A DNA stretch of 64,000 nt, taken from assembly GCF_015679985.1 (NCBI RefSeq), contig NZ_CP049239.1:1116001-1180000 (forward strand), in the 5' to 3' direction. Below, piece by piece: positions 1 to 11,879 of the stretch. The translations under genes were made by a program, and so were the position numbers. A model generated the notes under the pieces. It worked only from the letters and a program-made list of their open reading frames with translations, was not told where the DNA came from and ran no database searches. The DNA is from Campylobacter concisus (GTDB taxonomy: Bacteria; Campylobacterota; Campylobacteria; Campylobacterales; Campylobacteraceae). Numbering within the stretch: the first letter of the stretch is position 1; every line of letters begins with the position of its first letter.

Positions 1-2060
<2,060 letters not shown>

Positions 2061-2386
2061 TTTCTATATTAGATTATTCTAATTCGCATCACTTCCTTGT
2101 TAAAGATAACTTTATGTTACTGTATTTAAATTCTAGCTCTCAAGACGGAAAGCATTGACTACTATTTAGATAAGTTTTAAATCCTAAATAGATTGTGATG
2201 TCAAACTTTTGCATTAAATGCAAAGAGAATAGAAATTTAAATCTTTAACAAGTCCTGTAAAATTGTTTTTAAAACTTGCTTGTGACTATTAACAATATTA
2301 ATTAAAAGAACATTTAGACAAAAGTCTAATTAGAAAGTTTAATTTTTAAGCTCTCTAATTAGACTTAATATAGTTAAACTATTTTA
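2061..2386 (-). other. tRNA-Ala to 23S internal transcribed spacer
   Basis: About 326 AT-rich bases with no open reading frame of note. It is the spacer transcribed between tRNA-Ala and 23S rRNA. It holds a strong inverted repeat (listed separately) and probably the 5' half of the 23S processing stem, whose partner lies beyond the window. Confidence 0.8.
2322..2366 (-). repeat. 13-bp perfect inverted repeat in the rRNA spacer
   Basis: AAGTCTAATTAGA (2322-2334) and TCTAATTAGACTT (2354-2366) are perfect reverse complements around a 19-base loop. The core TCTAATTAGA is itself a palindrome, so each arm can also self-pair. The repeat sits 20 bases 3' of tRNA-Ala in the primary transcript. An RNA-processing hairpin is the simplest reading. 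Confidence 0.6.
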
Positions 2387-2462
2387 TGGTGGAGAATAGC
2401 GGGATCGAACCGCTGACCTCCTGCGTGCAAAGCAGGCGCTCTCCCAGCTGAGCTAATTCCCC
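2387..2462 (-). tRNA. tRNA-Ala (anticodon TGC)
   Basis: The reverse complement folds as a 76-base tRNA: acceptor GGGGAAT pairing with ATTCTCC, D arm AGCTCAGCTGGGAGAGC, anticodon loop TTTGCAC with anticodon TGC, and T arm with GGTTCGATCCC. The CCA tail is encoded. It follows tRNA-Ile within the rRNA operon. Confidence 0.97.
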
Positions 2463-2474
2463 AATTAAATTCTC

Positions 2475-2551
2475 TGGTGGGCCTAACAAGACTTGAACTT
2501 GTGACCTCACCCTTATCAGGGGTGCACTCTAACCAGCTGAGCTATAGGCCC
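2475..2551 (-). tRNA. tRNA-Ile (anticodon GAT)
   Basis: The reverse complement is a 77-base tRNA with acceptor GGGCCTA/TAGGCCC, D arm AGCTCAGCTGGTTAGAG, anticodon loop CTGATAA (GAT), T arm GTTCAAGTC and an encoded CCA. It lies 12 bases before tRNA-Ala in the transcript. The order 16S-Ile-Ala-23S is seen directly. Confidence 0.97.
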
Positions 2552-2643
2552 CTATAGGTCTATCAATCTTTCAAAACTAAACAAGGATGATTGAGAATAT
2601 CTTTCTTATAGATATCTTGTGAGAGAATATCTATATGTACTCT

Positions 2644-4157
<1,514 letters not shown>

Positions 4158-4518
4158 TTACCTAGCAAAATTTATTTGATAGGATTTTATTATGAAGTTT
4201 TTAATCAAAAAAACTTTTAGTTTTATTTATTAGTTTGTCTAATCTATTATAATTATAAAATAATAGACTGGCTCAATCGATCACTTGTTTAGATTTCAAA
4301 GATTGACTAATAGTTTAACAATTGTAAGTTAAAAGAACAACGATAAAAAGAAAAGGCTTTATTAACCAATGAAGTTAAAGGTGGTTTCTCGTTTCGTGAG
4401 CTGGAATTATATACGAGCAATACTTAAAGATAGTTGAAATAATTAGGGAATTTGAGAAAAAATTGTTAGCGATTAAAAATTTTAAATTGTGTATTTTTAT
4501 TAGTGGGTTTATAGGGTC
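4158..4518 (-). other. rRNA operon leader and promoter region
   Basis: This gene-free 361-base stretch holds the 16S leader. An AT-only hairpin TCTATTAT...ATAATAGA lies near 4242-4266 and may be part of the 16S processing stem. The best promoter match is listed separately. I see no terminator for the pseudopilin operon that ends at 4519, so read-through towards the rRNA operon cannot be excluded. Confidence 0.6.
4406..4411 (-). promoter_or_regulatory. Probable rRNA operon -10 element
   Basis: On the minus strand GCTCGTATATAATTCC contains a perfect TATAAT. Transcription would start near 4399 and give a leader of about 240 bases before 16S. No convincing -35 box is visible, which is usual for Campylobacter sigma-70 promoters. 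Confidence 0.55.
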
Positions 4519-5220
4519 TTAGTTTATATATGCGTATCCACTTCTTTTTTCTATATTTATAGAGGCTACATTGTTATTTTTATCTGTTAAAACTATCTTA
4601 CAATCACCTTTTAATAGTCTTGAATAAGGTCTTTTCGCTCCTTTATTGTTAGTAACACTTACCACTCTCATAGGCCTACCTAATTCGTCAAAATCAATGG
4701 TTTGTGTTTTGCCTTTTCCGCAACTACCGACAAATTTAACCGATTTTATGCCATATTTTTTTTCAATATTTAAATCTATATTAATTTTATTACAATAGGA
4801 TTGAGGAATGCCTCTCCAGCCCGCACTTAAGAATTTGTTTGATTTTTGTGTATCGATGGCAACCTCTTCTTTGGAATTTAAATTACCACTAAATTTATTA
4901 CCACTACCTCTTTTATCATAAAAAATACTATATTTCCAAGATTTAGCCCCAGGCTCATCTACAGAGCACTCTTGCAAACTAGTATCATTAATAGCTATCC
5001 CCCACCTCATTTTAAACCAAAATTTTTCATTTTCTGAATGTACAAATTTATCATCTTGCATGGCAAGGTGCTGGGCGTACCTTATATGCGTTAGCATCTG
5101 CGTAGCTGCCTCTCTGGCTCCGTTTATTTCTAGTCTTGGTATGATCATTGCTGCAAGTATGCCTACGGCAATGATTACAAAGATAAGCTCTATAACAGTA
5201 AAACCCTTGTTTTTATGCAT
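4519..5220 (-). CDS. Type II secretion/type IV pilin-like pseudopilin
   Basis: A 233-residue protein with a class III prepilin signal: short basic leader MHKNKG, then FTVIELIFVIIAVGILAAM, with the cleavage Gly at 6 and Glu at +5 after processing. The hydrophobic helix covers about residues 7-28, and a soluble C-terminal domain with scattered cysteines follows. Family knowledge: such proteins are cut and N-methylated by prepilin peptidase and assemble in pseudopili for secretion or DNA uptake. The ATG directly abuts the upstream stop (TAGATG), so it is translationally coupled and is the last gene of the operon that begins with mqnE. No secretion ATPase or peptidase lies nearby, so its machine is encoded elsewhere. 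GspH-like type is likely, exact role unknown. Confidence 0.85.
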   Translation of the reverse strand: MHKNKGFTVIELIFVIIAVGILAAMIIPRLEINGAREAATQMLTHIRYAQHLAMQDDKFVHSENEKFWFKMRWGIAINDTSLQECSVDEPGAKSWKYSIFYDKRGSGNKFSGNLNSKEEVAIDTQKSNKFLSAGWRGIPQSYCNKINIDLNIEKKYGIKSVKFVGSCGKGKTQTIDFDELGRPMRVVSVTNNKGAKRPYSRLLKGDCKIVLTDKNNNVASINIEKRSGYAYIN

Positions 5221-6438
5221 CTACCTGCCTCTTACGTCAAAATTTGCAATTACTTTTCCCATTTTTTCTATGCAAAATTTTGATTTTCCATCTAGATCGG
5301 CGTTTACTAATAAATTTTTAGACTCATCTCTTACGTCTATACCATAAAATTTAAGTCTTAATGCAAGCTTTTTATTATCAGTGTATAAATCCTTAATTTC
5401 CACTTCTTTTAATTTAGTAGCAAGCTCTTTTACAACATCAAATTTATATACAAAATGCTTTGTTGGGTTATCTAAAAATAGGTAAAAAATTTGATTAAAT
5501 ACGATCATCGACCAGTTTAAGGCTAAAAAAAGCATCGCTAAGGTCGTGCAAATTTTATAGCCTTTTCTAAATTTTGGCAATCTTACGCGATACGAATTAA
5601 AAAAAACTCTTACCATAAGTGGCGTTGCGATCACGCAAAATGGCAAAAACTGCTCAAGTTCCAGCCTTTGGCGCACTGAGACTATCATGCAAAAGCAAAA
5701 TGAGCAAATCGCAATAAACCATAAGAGATCCTTCTTTTCCTTAACCCAAATTCTATAAATCGTATAGACAAAAAATATAAAAATAAATGGCGAGAAAACA
5801 GCGGCAAAGATACCAAAGGTATCGATAAAGTGCCCACTTGGCCTACCATTTGTATCAAAACCAAAAAAGTAAAGCGTGAGCAAAAATAAAATAGCACTTA
5901 GCCAAGCAAGAGGCGGCTTTCTTTTGTAAAGTGCAAATATAAAAAACCCTACGTAAAATATCAAAAAATCGCCATCTATAAAAAAAGAAAGACAAAAAAA
6001 TGTTACAAATAAAATTTTATTTGTAACATGAAAAAAGTATATACATAGGAGCGCCAGCATAACGCAAAGCCCAGCATTATTGACGATAAGAGCTAAAGCT
6101 ATCGTGCCAGGAAGTAAGATAAAAAGCAATACCGCAATAAGTCTATCAAACTCCAATTTAATGTAAAATTTGCTTATCTTATACATTAAAACGACACTTA
6201 TGACATGAAACGCGATCATCACAGATCTTAGAGCAAGATCTGTTTGACCAAAAATTTGAACGCTTGAGTTTAAAACATGGCTAAGAAAATTTTGTTTGTT
6301 AAAAAAAATTTCAGCTTCACTGTAACTTATGCTAAGAGAATCTGCTGTATAAAGTAAAAACATACAATCAATCAAACATATTAAAAATACGCTAAAGGCG
6401 ACGTGATGTCCAACAAATTCTCTAAATTTATCTAGCAA
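5221..6438 (-). CDS. Polytopic membrane protein, GT-C glycosyltransferase-like
   Basis: A 405-residue protein with about nine to eleven predicted membrane helices in the first 310 residues and a soluble tail of about 90 residues. The layout resembles GT-C (ArnT/PMT-like, family 39/83) enzymes: an early loop with S-x-S-E-A-E after the first helix, then many helices and a C-terminal extracytoplasmic part. I cannot identify the sugar or acceptor. The start is TTG with a good upstream AAGGAAAA; the gap to the phosphoribosyltransferase gene is only 9 bases. It abuts the pseudopilin gene, so a role in modifying surface structures is possible but speculative. Confidence 0.55.
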   Translation of the reverse strand: MLDKFREFVGHHVAFSVFLICLIDCMFLLYTADSLSISYSEAEIFFNKQNFLSHVLNSSVQIFGQTDLALRSVMIAFHVISVVLMYKISKFYIKLEFDRLIAVLLFILLPGTIALALIVNNAGLCVMLALLCIYFFHVTNKILFVTFFCLSFFIDGDFLIFYVGFFIFALYKRKPPLAWLSAILFLLTLYFFGFDTNGRPSGHFIDTFGIFAAVFSPFIFIFFVYTIYRIWVKEKKDLLWFIAICSFCFCMIVSVRQRLELEQFLPFCVIATPLMVRVFFNSYRVRLPKFRKGYKICTTLAMLFLALNWSMIVFNQIFYLFLDNPTKHFVYKFDVVKELATKLKEVEIKDLYTDNKKLALRLKFYGIDVRDESKNLLVNADLDGKSKFCIEKMGKVIANFDVRGR

Positions 6439-6447
6439 AAATTTTCC

Positions 6448-6888
6448 TTAAATATGTATATCCCAAAAAAACTCAATCCAATCGTGAGCCTCTTTTACCT
6501 TAAATTCTGGCAAAAGCAAAGCCTTCTCTTTATAAAAGACGGTCGCTATTTTTATATCTAAATTTGGATAACGCTTAAGCAGTTCCCTTTTTATCTCGAC
6601 CATGCTCTCGCCACTATCAATGATGTCATCGACGAGCAAAATTTTAGTGTATTTGCTAAGATCTGGTACGTTAAAGATATTAATCGTATCAAGCTTGTTT
6701 GTATCTTCATAATGGATAGAATTTAAGGTAAATAAATTTCTATTATTAAGCGCAACAGCTAGCGAGTGGCCAAGCGTTAGACCGCCTCTTGCCACAGCTA
6801 GTATCACCTCTGGATCAAACTCATCTTTTATCTGTTTTGCCATCTTTTTAGTATCAACAGCAAATTCATCGTAGCTATAAAATATCAT
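6448..6888 (-). CDS. Purine phosphoribosyltransferase (Gpt/Hpt-like)
   Basis: A 146-residue type I phosphoribosyltransferase. The PRPP-binding motif ILLVDDIIDSGESM (residues about 83-96) and the early loop VARGGLTLGHSLA (about 32-44) are clear. The family converts a free purine base (xanthine, guanine or hypoxanthine) and PRPP to the nucleotide in the cytoplasm. The gene follows a purine permease by 12 bases, which supports purine salvage. C. jejuni has the same pair in the same order next to mqnE (Cj1368-Cj1370). Base specificity cannot be read from the sequence. Confidence 0.88.
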   Translation of the reverse strand: MIFYSYDEFAVDTKKMAKQIKDEFDPEVILAVARGGLTLGHSLAVALNNRNLFTLNSIHYEDTNKLDTINIFNVPDLSKYTKILLVDDIIDSGESMVEIKRELLKRYPNLDIKIATVFYKEKALLLPEFKVKEAHDWIEFFWDIHI

Positions 6889-6900
6889 CTTTCTTCCTTA

Positions 6901-8193
6901 TCAATGCACTAAAAATACGATAAAACTAATGAGCGCTAGCACGACTACACCTAAATTTATATCGCTAAATTCTCTCTTTATGAGCTTAACTATTACGTAT
7001 GACATAAAGCCAAATGCAAGGCCGTTTGTGATCGAGTAAGTAAGTGGTATGAGCACAACTATGAAAAATGTCGCAACCGCAATGGCTGGATCTTTGAAAT
7101 TTATACTAGCAAGCTCGGCAAACATAAGCACGCCAACCATTACAAGGATCGGATAGATGGCATTGCCAGGGATCGCTTTAAAAAGTGGCAACATAAATAA
7201 TGTAAGTATAAATAAAAGTCCGCAAAATACAGCCGTTAGACCAGTTCTACCGCCCTCTTCTACACCGCTAGCACTCTCTACAAACGATGTGGTCGTACTT
7301 ACGCCTACAAGTGAGCCAGCTGCCGTAGCAATAGCGTCAGCTTCAAGAGTTTTTTCAAGTTTTACGACGCCATCTTTTTTGTTTTCATCAAAAATTCCAG
7401 CCCTCGTTCCTACACCAGCTAGTGTGCCTATCGAGTCAAAAAGATCGGTCACAAAAAATGTAATAACAACTGGCAGCAAGGCTAGGCTAAGCGCACCTTT
7501 TATATCAAGCTCTAAAAATATCGGAGAGATAGAGGCTGGAGTTGAGAAAATTTCTGTTGGATGAGGAGCGATACCAAGCACCCAAGCTATTACTGAAGTA
7601 GCAAGCACAGCTAGGATAAACGCACCCTTTATCTTCCACGCCCAAAAGCAAATAACTAAAAATAATCCCAAAACGCCAAGAAGTACGTTTGGATCTTTGA
7701 AATTTCCTATACCAACCAAAACTGCGTCGCTATTTACAATAAAACCCATTTGCTGAAACGCCACAAAGCTGATAAAAGTGCCTATGCCAGCGCTTATCGC
7801 TCTTCGTAGGTCAAGCGGAATAGATCTAATTATCCACATTCTAAAATTTGTAAAAGACAAGACGACAAATATCACGCCGCTTAGAAAAACAACGCCAAGA
7901 GCCGTTTGCCAAGGTACTTTCATGCCGATGCAAAGACCAAATGTAAAATAAGCATTAAGCCCCATGCCAACGCTCATCGCAACTGGCGTGTTCGCCCAAA
8001 GGCCATTTAATACAGTAGAAAAGATGGTAATTAGCGCAGTTGCAGTGATTAGTGCCTCATAAGGCATACCAGTTTTGCTCATAATGATCGCATTTACCGG
8101 CACGATATACATCATCGCCAAAAACGTCGTAAGTCCCGCTCCAAATTCCTGCTTCACACTCGTTTTATTTTGTGCTAAGTCAAAAAATTTCAC
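6901..8193 (-). CDS. AzgA-type purine permease (NCS2 family)
   Basis: A 430-residue inner-membrane protein with about 12-14 helices. The N-terminal segment TFLAMMYIVPVNAIIMSKTG and the later FFVTDLFDSIGTLAGVGTRAG and TTTSFVESASGVEEGGRTG are signatures of the AzgA branch of the NCS2 family, which imports adenine, guanine or hypoxanthine by proton symport. The start is GTG with AAGGAG six bases upstream. It is followed after 12 bases by a purine phosphoribosyltransferase, forming a salvage pair. Length is normal for the family. Confidence 0.92.
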   Translation of the reverse strand: MKFFDLAQNKTSVKQEFGAGLTTFLAMMYIVPVNAIIMSKTGMPYEALITATALITIFSTVLNGLWANTPVAMSVGMGLNAYFTFGLCIGMKVPWQTALGVVFLSGVIFVVLSFTNFRMWIIRSIPLDLRRAISAGIGTFISFVAFQQMGFIVNSDAVLVGIGNFKDPNVLLGVLGLFLVICFWAWKIKGAFILAVLATSVIAWVLGIAPHPTEIFSTPASISPIFLELDIKGALSLALLPVVITFFVTDLFDSIGTLAGVGTRAGIFDENKKDGVVKLEKTLEADAIATAAGSLVGVSTTTSFVESASGVEEGGRTGLTAVFCGLLFILTLFMLPLFKAIPGNAIYPILVMVGVLMFAELASINFKDPAIAVATFFIVVLIPLTYSITNGLAFGFMSYVIVKLIKREFSDINLGVVVLALISFIVFLVH

Positions 8194-8205
8194 CCCAAGC
8201 TCCTT

Positions 8206-9267
8206 TTAGTAAATTTTAAGTTCGTTATATAAACTATCACGCTCAACCGGCGTAAAACCAGATGTTTTTATGAGATCGCAAAATGTCTTTAGCGTAACGC
8301 CATTTGCACTGTTTGCACCAGCTGCACTTTGGATACTCTCTTTTTCTATCGTACCATCAAGATCATCAGCGCCAAATTCCTGAGCGATCATCGCTAAATT
8401 TAGCGTCGAAGTAGCCCAGTATGCCTTTATGTGTGGGACGTTATCAAGCACCAAGCGAGATATCGCCATAGTCTTTAAAATTTCAGCTGATCCTAGAAAT
8501 TTAACATCTTTTAAGTAGTTATTTTCTCTTTGATAGACAAGCGGGATAAATGCGTTAAATCCACCAGTTTCGTCCTGCAAGTCCCTAATCCTTAGCATGT
8601 GATCGATCCTATTTTCACGACTTTCTATGTGTCCAAAAAGCATTGTAGCGTTACTTTGCTTGCCTTTATCGTGCCACATTTTGTGGATCTTTAGCCAGTT
8701 CTCGCTACTAACCTTGCCTTTGCAAATTTTAGCCCTGACCTCTTCGTCAAAAATTTCAGCCCCACCCCCTGGCATGCTATCGACGCCGTATTCAAGCATC
8801 TTTTCTATCACCTCATCGTAGCTTAAGCCATAATGCCTTGATAAAAAGTCGATCTCAGCTGCCGTCATCGCCTTTACGTGAAGTTCTGGATGAGCTGCCT
8901 TTATCTTTTTAAAAATTTCTAAATACCACTGCCAGCCACTTTTTGCATTGTGAGCTGATACGATGTGTATCTCTTTTACTCCGTGACTCACGCTTTCATC
9001 AACGATCTTTAAAATTTCTTCGTGGCTCATTAAGTATGGATTTGGATTTTTTCTGTGAGCTGAAAATGCGCAAAATTTACAGATATCAGCACAGATATTT
9101 GTTGGATTGATATGGCGATTTACATTAAAAAAGACCTTGTTGCCGTGCAGTTTTCTGCGCTTTTTGTCGGCAAATTTAGCCAATGTAAAAAGATCAAGCT
9201 CATAAAGCGAAAAAGCCTCTTGCTTGCTTAATCTCTCGCCACTTTCTAGTTTTTGTAATAGATTCAT
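8206..9267 (-). CDS. mqnE: Aminofutalosine synthase MqnE
   Basis: A 353-residue radical-SAM enzyme of the futalosine menaquinone pathway. It condenses 3-[(1-carboxyvinyl)oxy]benzoate with SAM to form aminofutalosine. The [4Fe-4S] cysteines are C59, C63 and C66 (CADICKFC), and the MqnE-type motif GVDSMPGGGAEIF appears near 163-175. Campylobacter lacks the classical men pathway, so this gene is expected to be essential for respiration. It is the first gene of a five-gene minus-strand operon with gaps of 12, 12, 9 and 0 bases, driven by the promoter at 9303-9308. The ATG has only a weak ribosome site. Confidence 0.95.
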   Translation of the reverse strand: MNLLQKLESGERLSKQEAFSLYELDLFTLAKFADKKRRKLHGNKVFFNVNRHINPTNICADICKFCAFSAHRKNPNPYLMSHEEILKIVDESVSHGVKEIHIVSAHNAKSGWQWYLEIFKKIKAAHPELHVKAMTAAEIDFLSRHYGLSYDEVIEKMLEYGVDSMPGGGAEIFDEEVRAKICKGKVSSENWLKIHKMWHDKGKQSNATMLFGHIESRENRIDHMLRIRDLQDETGGFNAFIPLVYQRENNYLKDVKFLGSAEILKTMAISRLVLDNVPHIKAYWATSTLNLAMIAQEFGADDLDGTIEKESIQSAAGANSANGVTLKTFCDLIKTSGFTPVERDSLYNELKIY

Positions 9268-9302
9268 TATCTTTATCGTCCTAAAGCTGAACTTAAGGCT
9301 TC

Positions 9303-9308
9303 ATTATA
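9303..9308 (-). promoter_or_regulatory. Probable -10 of the mqnE operon
   Basis: The minus strand reads GCTTTATTTGCCTATAATGA, a T-rich stretch followed by a perfect TATAAT, the usual Campylobacter sigma-70 form. The start of transcription would be near 9296, about 30 bases before the mqnE ATG. It lies in the divergent gap with the glnD-like gene. Confidence 0.6.
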
Positions 9309-9380
9309 GGCAAATAAAGCTTTGTTTTTGCAAAAATTATGTAACATTTGCCAAGATATTTTTAACAATGGAAACATTAA

Positions 9381-11876
9381 ATGCTGGCCGATAAAAGTAC
9401 CAAAAATAGCGATAATTATTTAAAAATTAAAGAGAAATTTCTTGATTTTAAGGCAAATTTACCAAAACATTTTCAAAAAAATCAGGGTAGAAATTTTGCA
9501 AATTTTTTAGCCAAAGAATGTGATGATTTTATAAAATCTTATTTAAATGAAACTATGCGAGATTTTTTTGATGATTTTGTACCGCAAAATGATAGCTTTG
9601 CCTTTAGTGTTTTAGCTACTGGAAAATACGCCCAAACCTTACTTAGCGCAAATAGTGAGCTTGAAATTTTACTAGTTTATAAAAATTTAAAAGGCTACAA
9701 CATAAAGAATTTCTTAAAAGAATTTAGCGAAATTTTAAGTAGCTCTGGAATAAATTTTTATATAAAAAGCGTTGAAATAGATGAAATTTTTACAAATTAC
9801 AAAGACGATCTCAAATTTAAAAGCGAAACATCGCAAGTCCGATATATCTGTGGTTCAAAAAGTCTCTACCGTCTAGTAAAAAGCGAGATCGTAAAATTAA
9901 AAGAATTTGATAAAAAAACCTTTTTAAACTACCATTTAAAGGCATTTTTGCCGTTTTCTAGCATCAGCTACTTAGCCCAAGAGCCAAATCTAAAAAGTGG
10001 CTTTGGCGGGATAGATGAAATTTATCACCTAAACTGCATACTAAACTGCCTAGATAGCGACATTTCAGTTAGATCACAAGCCCTAAAAGTGATGAATGAA
10101 AAAGAGATCGCTAGCTTTAACCTAAATGTAGACTTTTTACTAAGCCTACTAACCACCTTAAATTTAACGCAAAATTCTGATACTTTTAGCGCTTCAAGCG
10201 TTGAGATCACGACAAATTTCATGCAAACAAAGTCTAAAAAACTTCAAGACAATGAAAGCGTTATCAGCCAAAAGATGCTAAGCTCGATGAATAATGTCGC
10301 CATTTATTCGAGGTTTATCATCGCTTCTCTTTGCAGGCCATTTTTTAAAAGTGAGCTAAATTTTGATCAGAGAAAATTTGCAAGGCTAAAAAATGGCTTT
10401 TACGAGATAAATGGCGTTATTTACGTGCCGCTTCATAAAAAGCCAGCTCTCATTGAAAATCTAATAACCGAGCTTTTAGAACTAAAAGATGTTGATTATA
10501 AATTTGATATAAGTGCGATCTTTTACATCAAGCGAGCCATCATCACAAAAAGTGGCTTAGAGCGTGCTATAAGTGAGTTTAAGAAGATATTTTTAAGAAA
10601 AAATTCCTACGCTATTTTAAAGTCATTGCTTGATGCGCAAATGATACAAATTTTAATAAAACCAATGGAACACATCAGCCAGCTAGCTCAGTACGACGGC
10701 TATCACGAATTTACGGTCGATGAGCATAGCATTTTAAGTGTAAAATTTCTTGAAAATATAAAAGATAAATTCATAAAAAATCTCTATACCGAGCTTTGCT
10801 TGGAGGGCAAAACAATGCTAAAGATCGTGACTTTAATGCACGACGTTGGCAAGGGGCTTGGCAAAGATCACGCAAATATCGGCGCTAATATCTTTAGAGC
10901 CTACGCAAACAAGCTAAATTTAAGTCAAAAAGCTGTAAATATCGGCGTCATCTTGATAAAATACCACACGCTAATGAGCAATGTCTCAAACAGAGAAGAC
11001 ATTTATTCCCAACGCGTTATATTTGCTTTTATCTCAAAGCTTGGCGACAAGCAGGTTTTAAAACTGCTTTACATCCTTAGCTACTGCGTGATAAATGCGA
11101 CAAACGAGAGGCTCTATAACGCCTACACAGCAAAGCTTTTAAGGGAACTTTATGAAATTTCTCTTAGTGCATTTAGCGATGAAAATTTACTAGATGAAGC
11201 GACAAGGCGCGTAAAAAAAGAGCAGTCTATAAAACGAAATAGCGAGTTTTTGGCACTTGAATCAAAGCTGCAAGAGAAAATTTTTAAAATCACATCAAAT
11301 CTTGTCTTTATAAAATATAGTGCGAGTGAGATCATAAATTTAAGCAAGGTTGCAGATAGCTTAGATGCGACAGAAATTTTTATAAATAACTCTAAAAATT
11401 TAAGCATTCAGATTTATACAAAAAAGAGCCTAAATTTAAGTGCTCTGCTCTATGAATTTGCTAAATTTGACCTAGCATACATGGAAATTTTTGAGCTATT
11501 TGAGAAGAAATTTTATATCAGGCTTGATTTTAACCAAAATGTTAAAAAAGAGGAGCTTGAAACTACTAAAAATTTAGCTCTAAAATCCTTAAATAGCGAG
11601 GTTTTAAAAGAGCCTTTGAAACCAAACATTAACAAAGATGAGATAAACTTCGAGCTAAATCACTCAAAAGATTACGCCAAACTTAGCATCAACGCAAAAG
11701 ATCAGCGCGGACTAATGGCTTATGTGATGAGTGTTTTTGATAGGCTTCATTTTCAAGTCACTAGTGCGAGAATCCAAACGGTCAAAAATAGAACAAGAAA
11801 TCTCTTTTTGATCGAGAAAAACGAGCGACTTGAGAGTAAAGGCGAAGAGATATTAAATTTATTAATAAGCGAGTAA
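9381..11876 (+). CDS. GlnD-like protein: degenerate nucleotidyltransferase, HD and ACT domains
   Basis: An 831-residue protein with the order of [PII] uridylyltransferase GlnD: nucleotidyltransferase-like region (about 70-200), helical region, HD domain (about 440-560) and ACT repeats (about 660-831). The HD residues are intact: VDEH near 444, MHDVGKG near 485, then DH and KYHTLMS. In contrast the GGYGRGE...SDID transferase signature is GKYAQTL...SELE, with E93 and E95 in place of both catalytic Asp and the glycines mostly lost. UMP transfer is therefore doubtful, while phosphodiester hydrolysis by the HD domain may remain. No PII gene is nearby. It is followed after 3 bases by glmS, as in C. 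jejuni (Cj1367c-Cj1366c). Confidence 0.85.
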   Translation: MLADKSTKNSDNYLKIKEKFLDFKANLPKHFQKNQGRNFANFLAKECDDFIKSYLNETMRDFFDDFVPQNDSFAFSVLATGKYAQTLLSANSELEILLVYKNLKGYNIKNFLKEFSEILSSSGINFYIKSVEIDEIFTNYKDDLKFKSETSQVRYICGSKSLYRLVKSEIVKLKEFDKKTFLNYHLKAFLPFSSISYLAQEPNLKSGFGGIDEIYHLNCILNCLDSDISVRSQALKVMNEKEIASFNLNVDFLLSLLTTLNLTQNSDTFSASSVEITTNFMQTKSKKLQDNESVISQKMLSSMNNVAIYSRFIIASLCRPFFKSELNFDQRKFARLKNGFYEINGVIYVPLHKKPALIENLITELLELKDVDYKFDISAIFYIKRAIITKSGLERAISEFKKIFLRKNSYAILKSLLDAQMIQILIKPMEHISQLAQYDGYHEFTVDEHSILSVKFLENIKDKFIKNLYTELCLEGKTMLKIVTLMHDVGKGLGKDHANIGANIFRAYANKLNLSQKAVNIGVILIKYHTLMSNVSNREDIYSQRVIFAFISKLGDKQVLKLLYILSYCVINATNERLYNAYTAKLLRELYEISLSAFSDENLLDEATRRVKKEQSIKRNSEFLALESKLQEKIFKITSNLVFIKYSASEIINLSKVADSLDATEIFINNSKNLSIQIYTKKSLNLSALLYEFAKFDLAYMEIFELFEKKFYIRLDFNQNVKKEELETTKNLALKSLNSEVLKEPLKPNINKDEINFELNHSKDYAKLSINAKDQRGLMAYVMSVFDRLHFQVTSARIQTVKNRTRNLFLIEKNERLESKGEEILNLLISE

Positions 11877-11879
11877 AAC

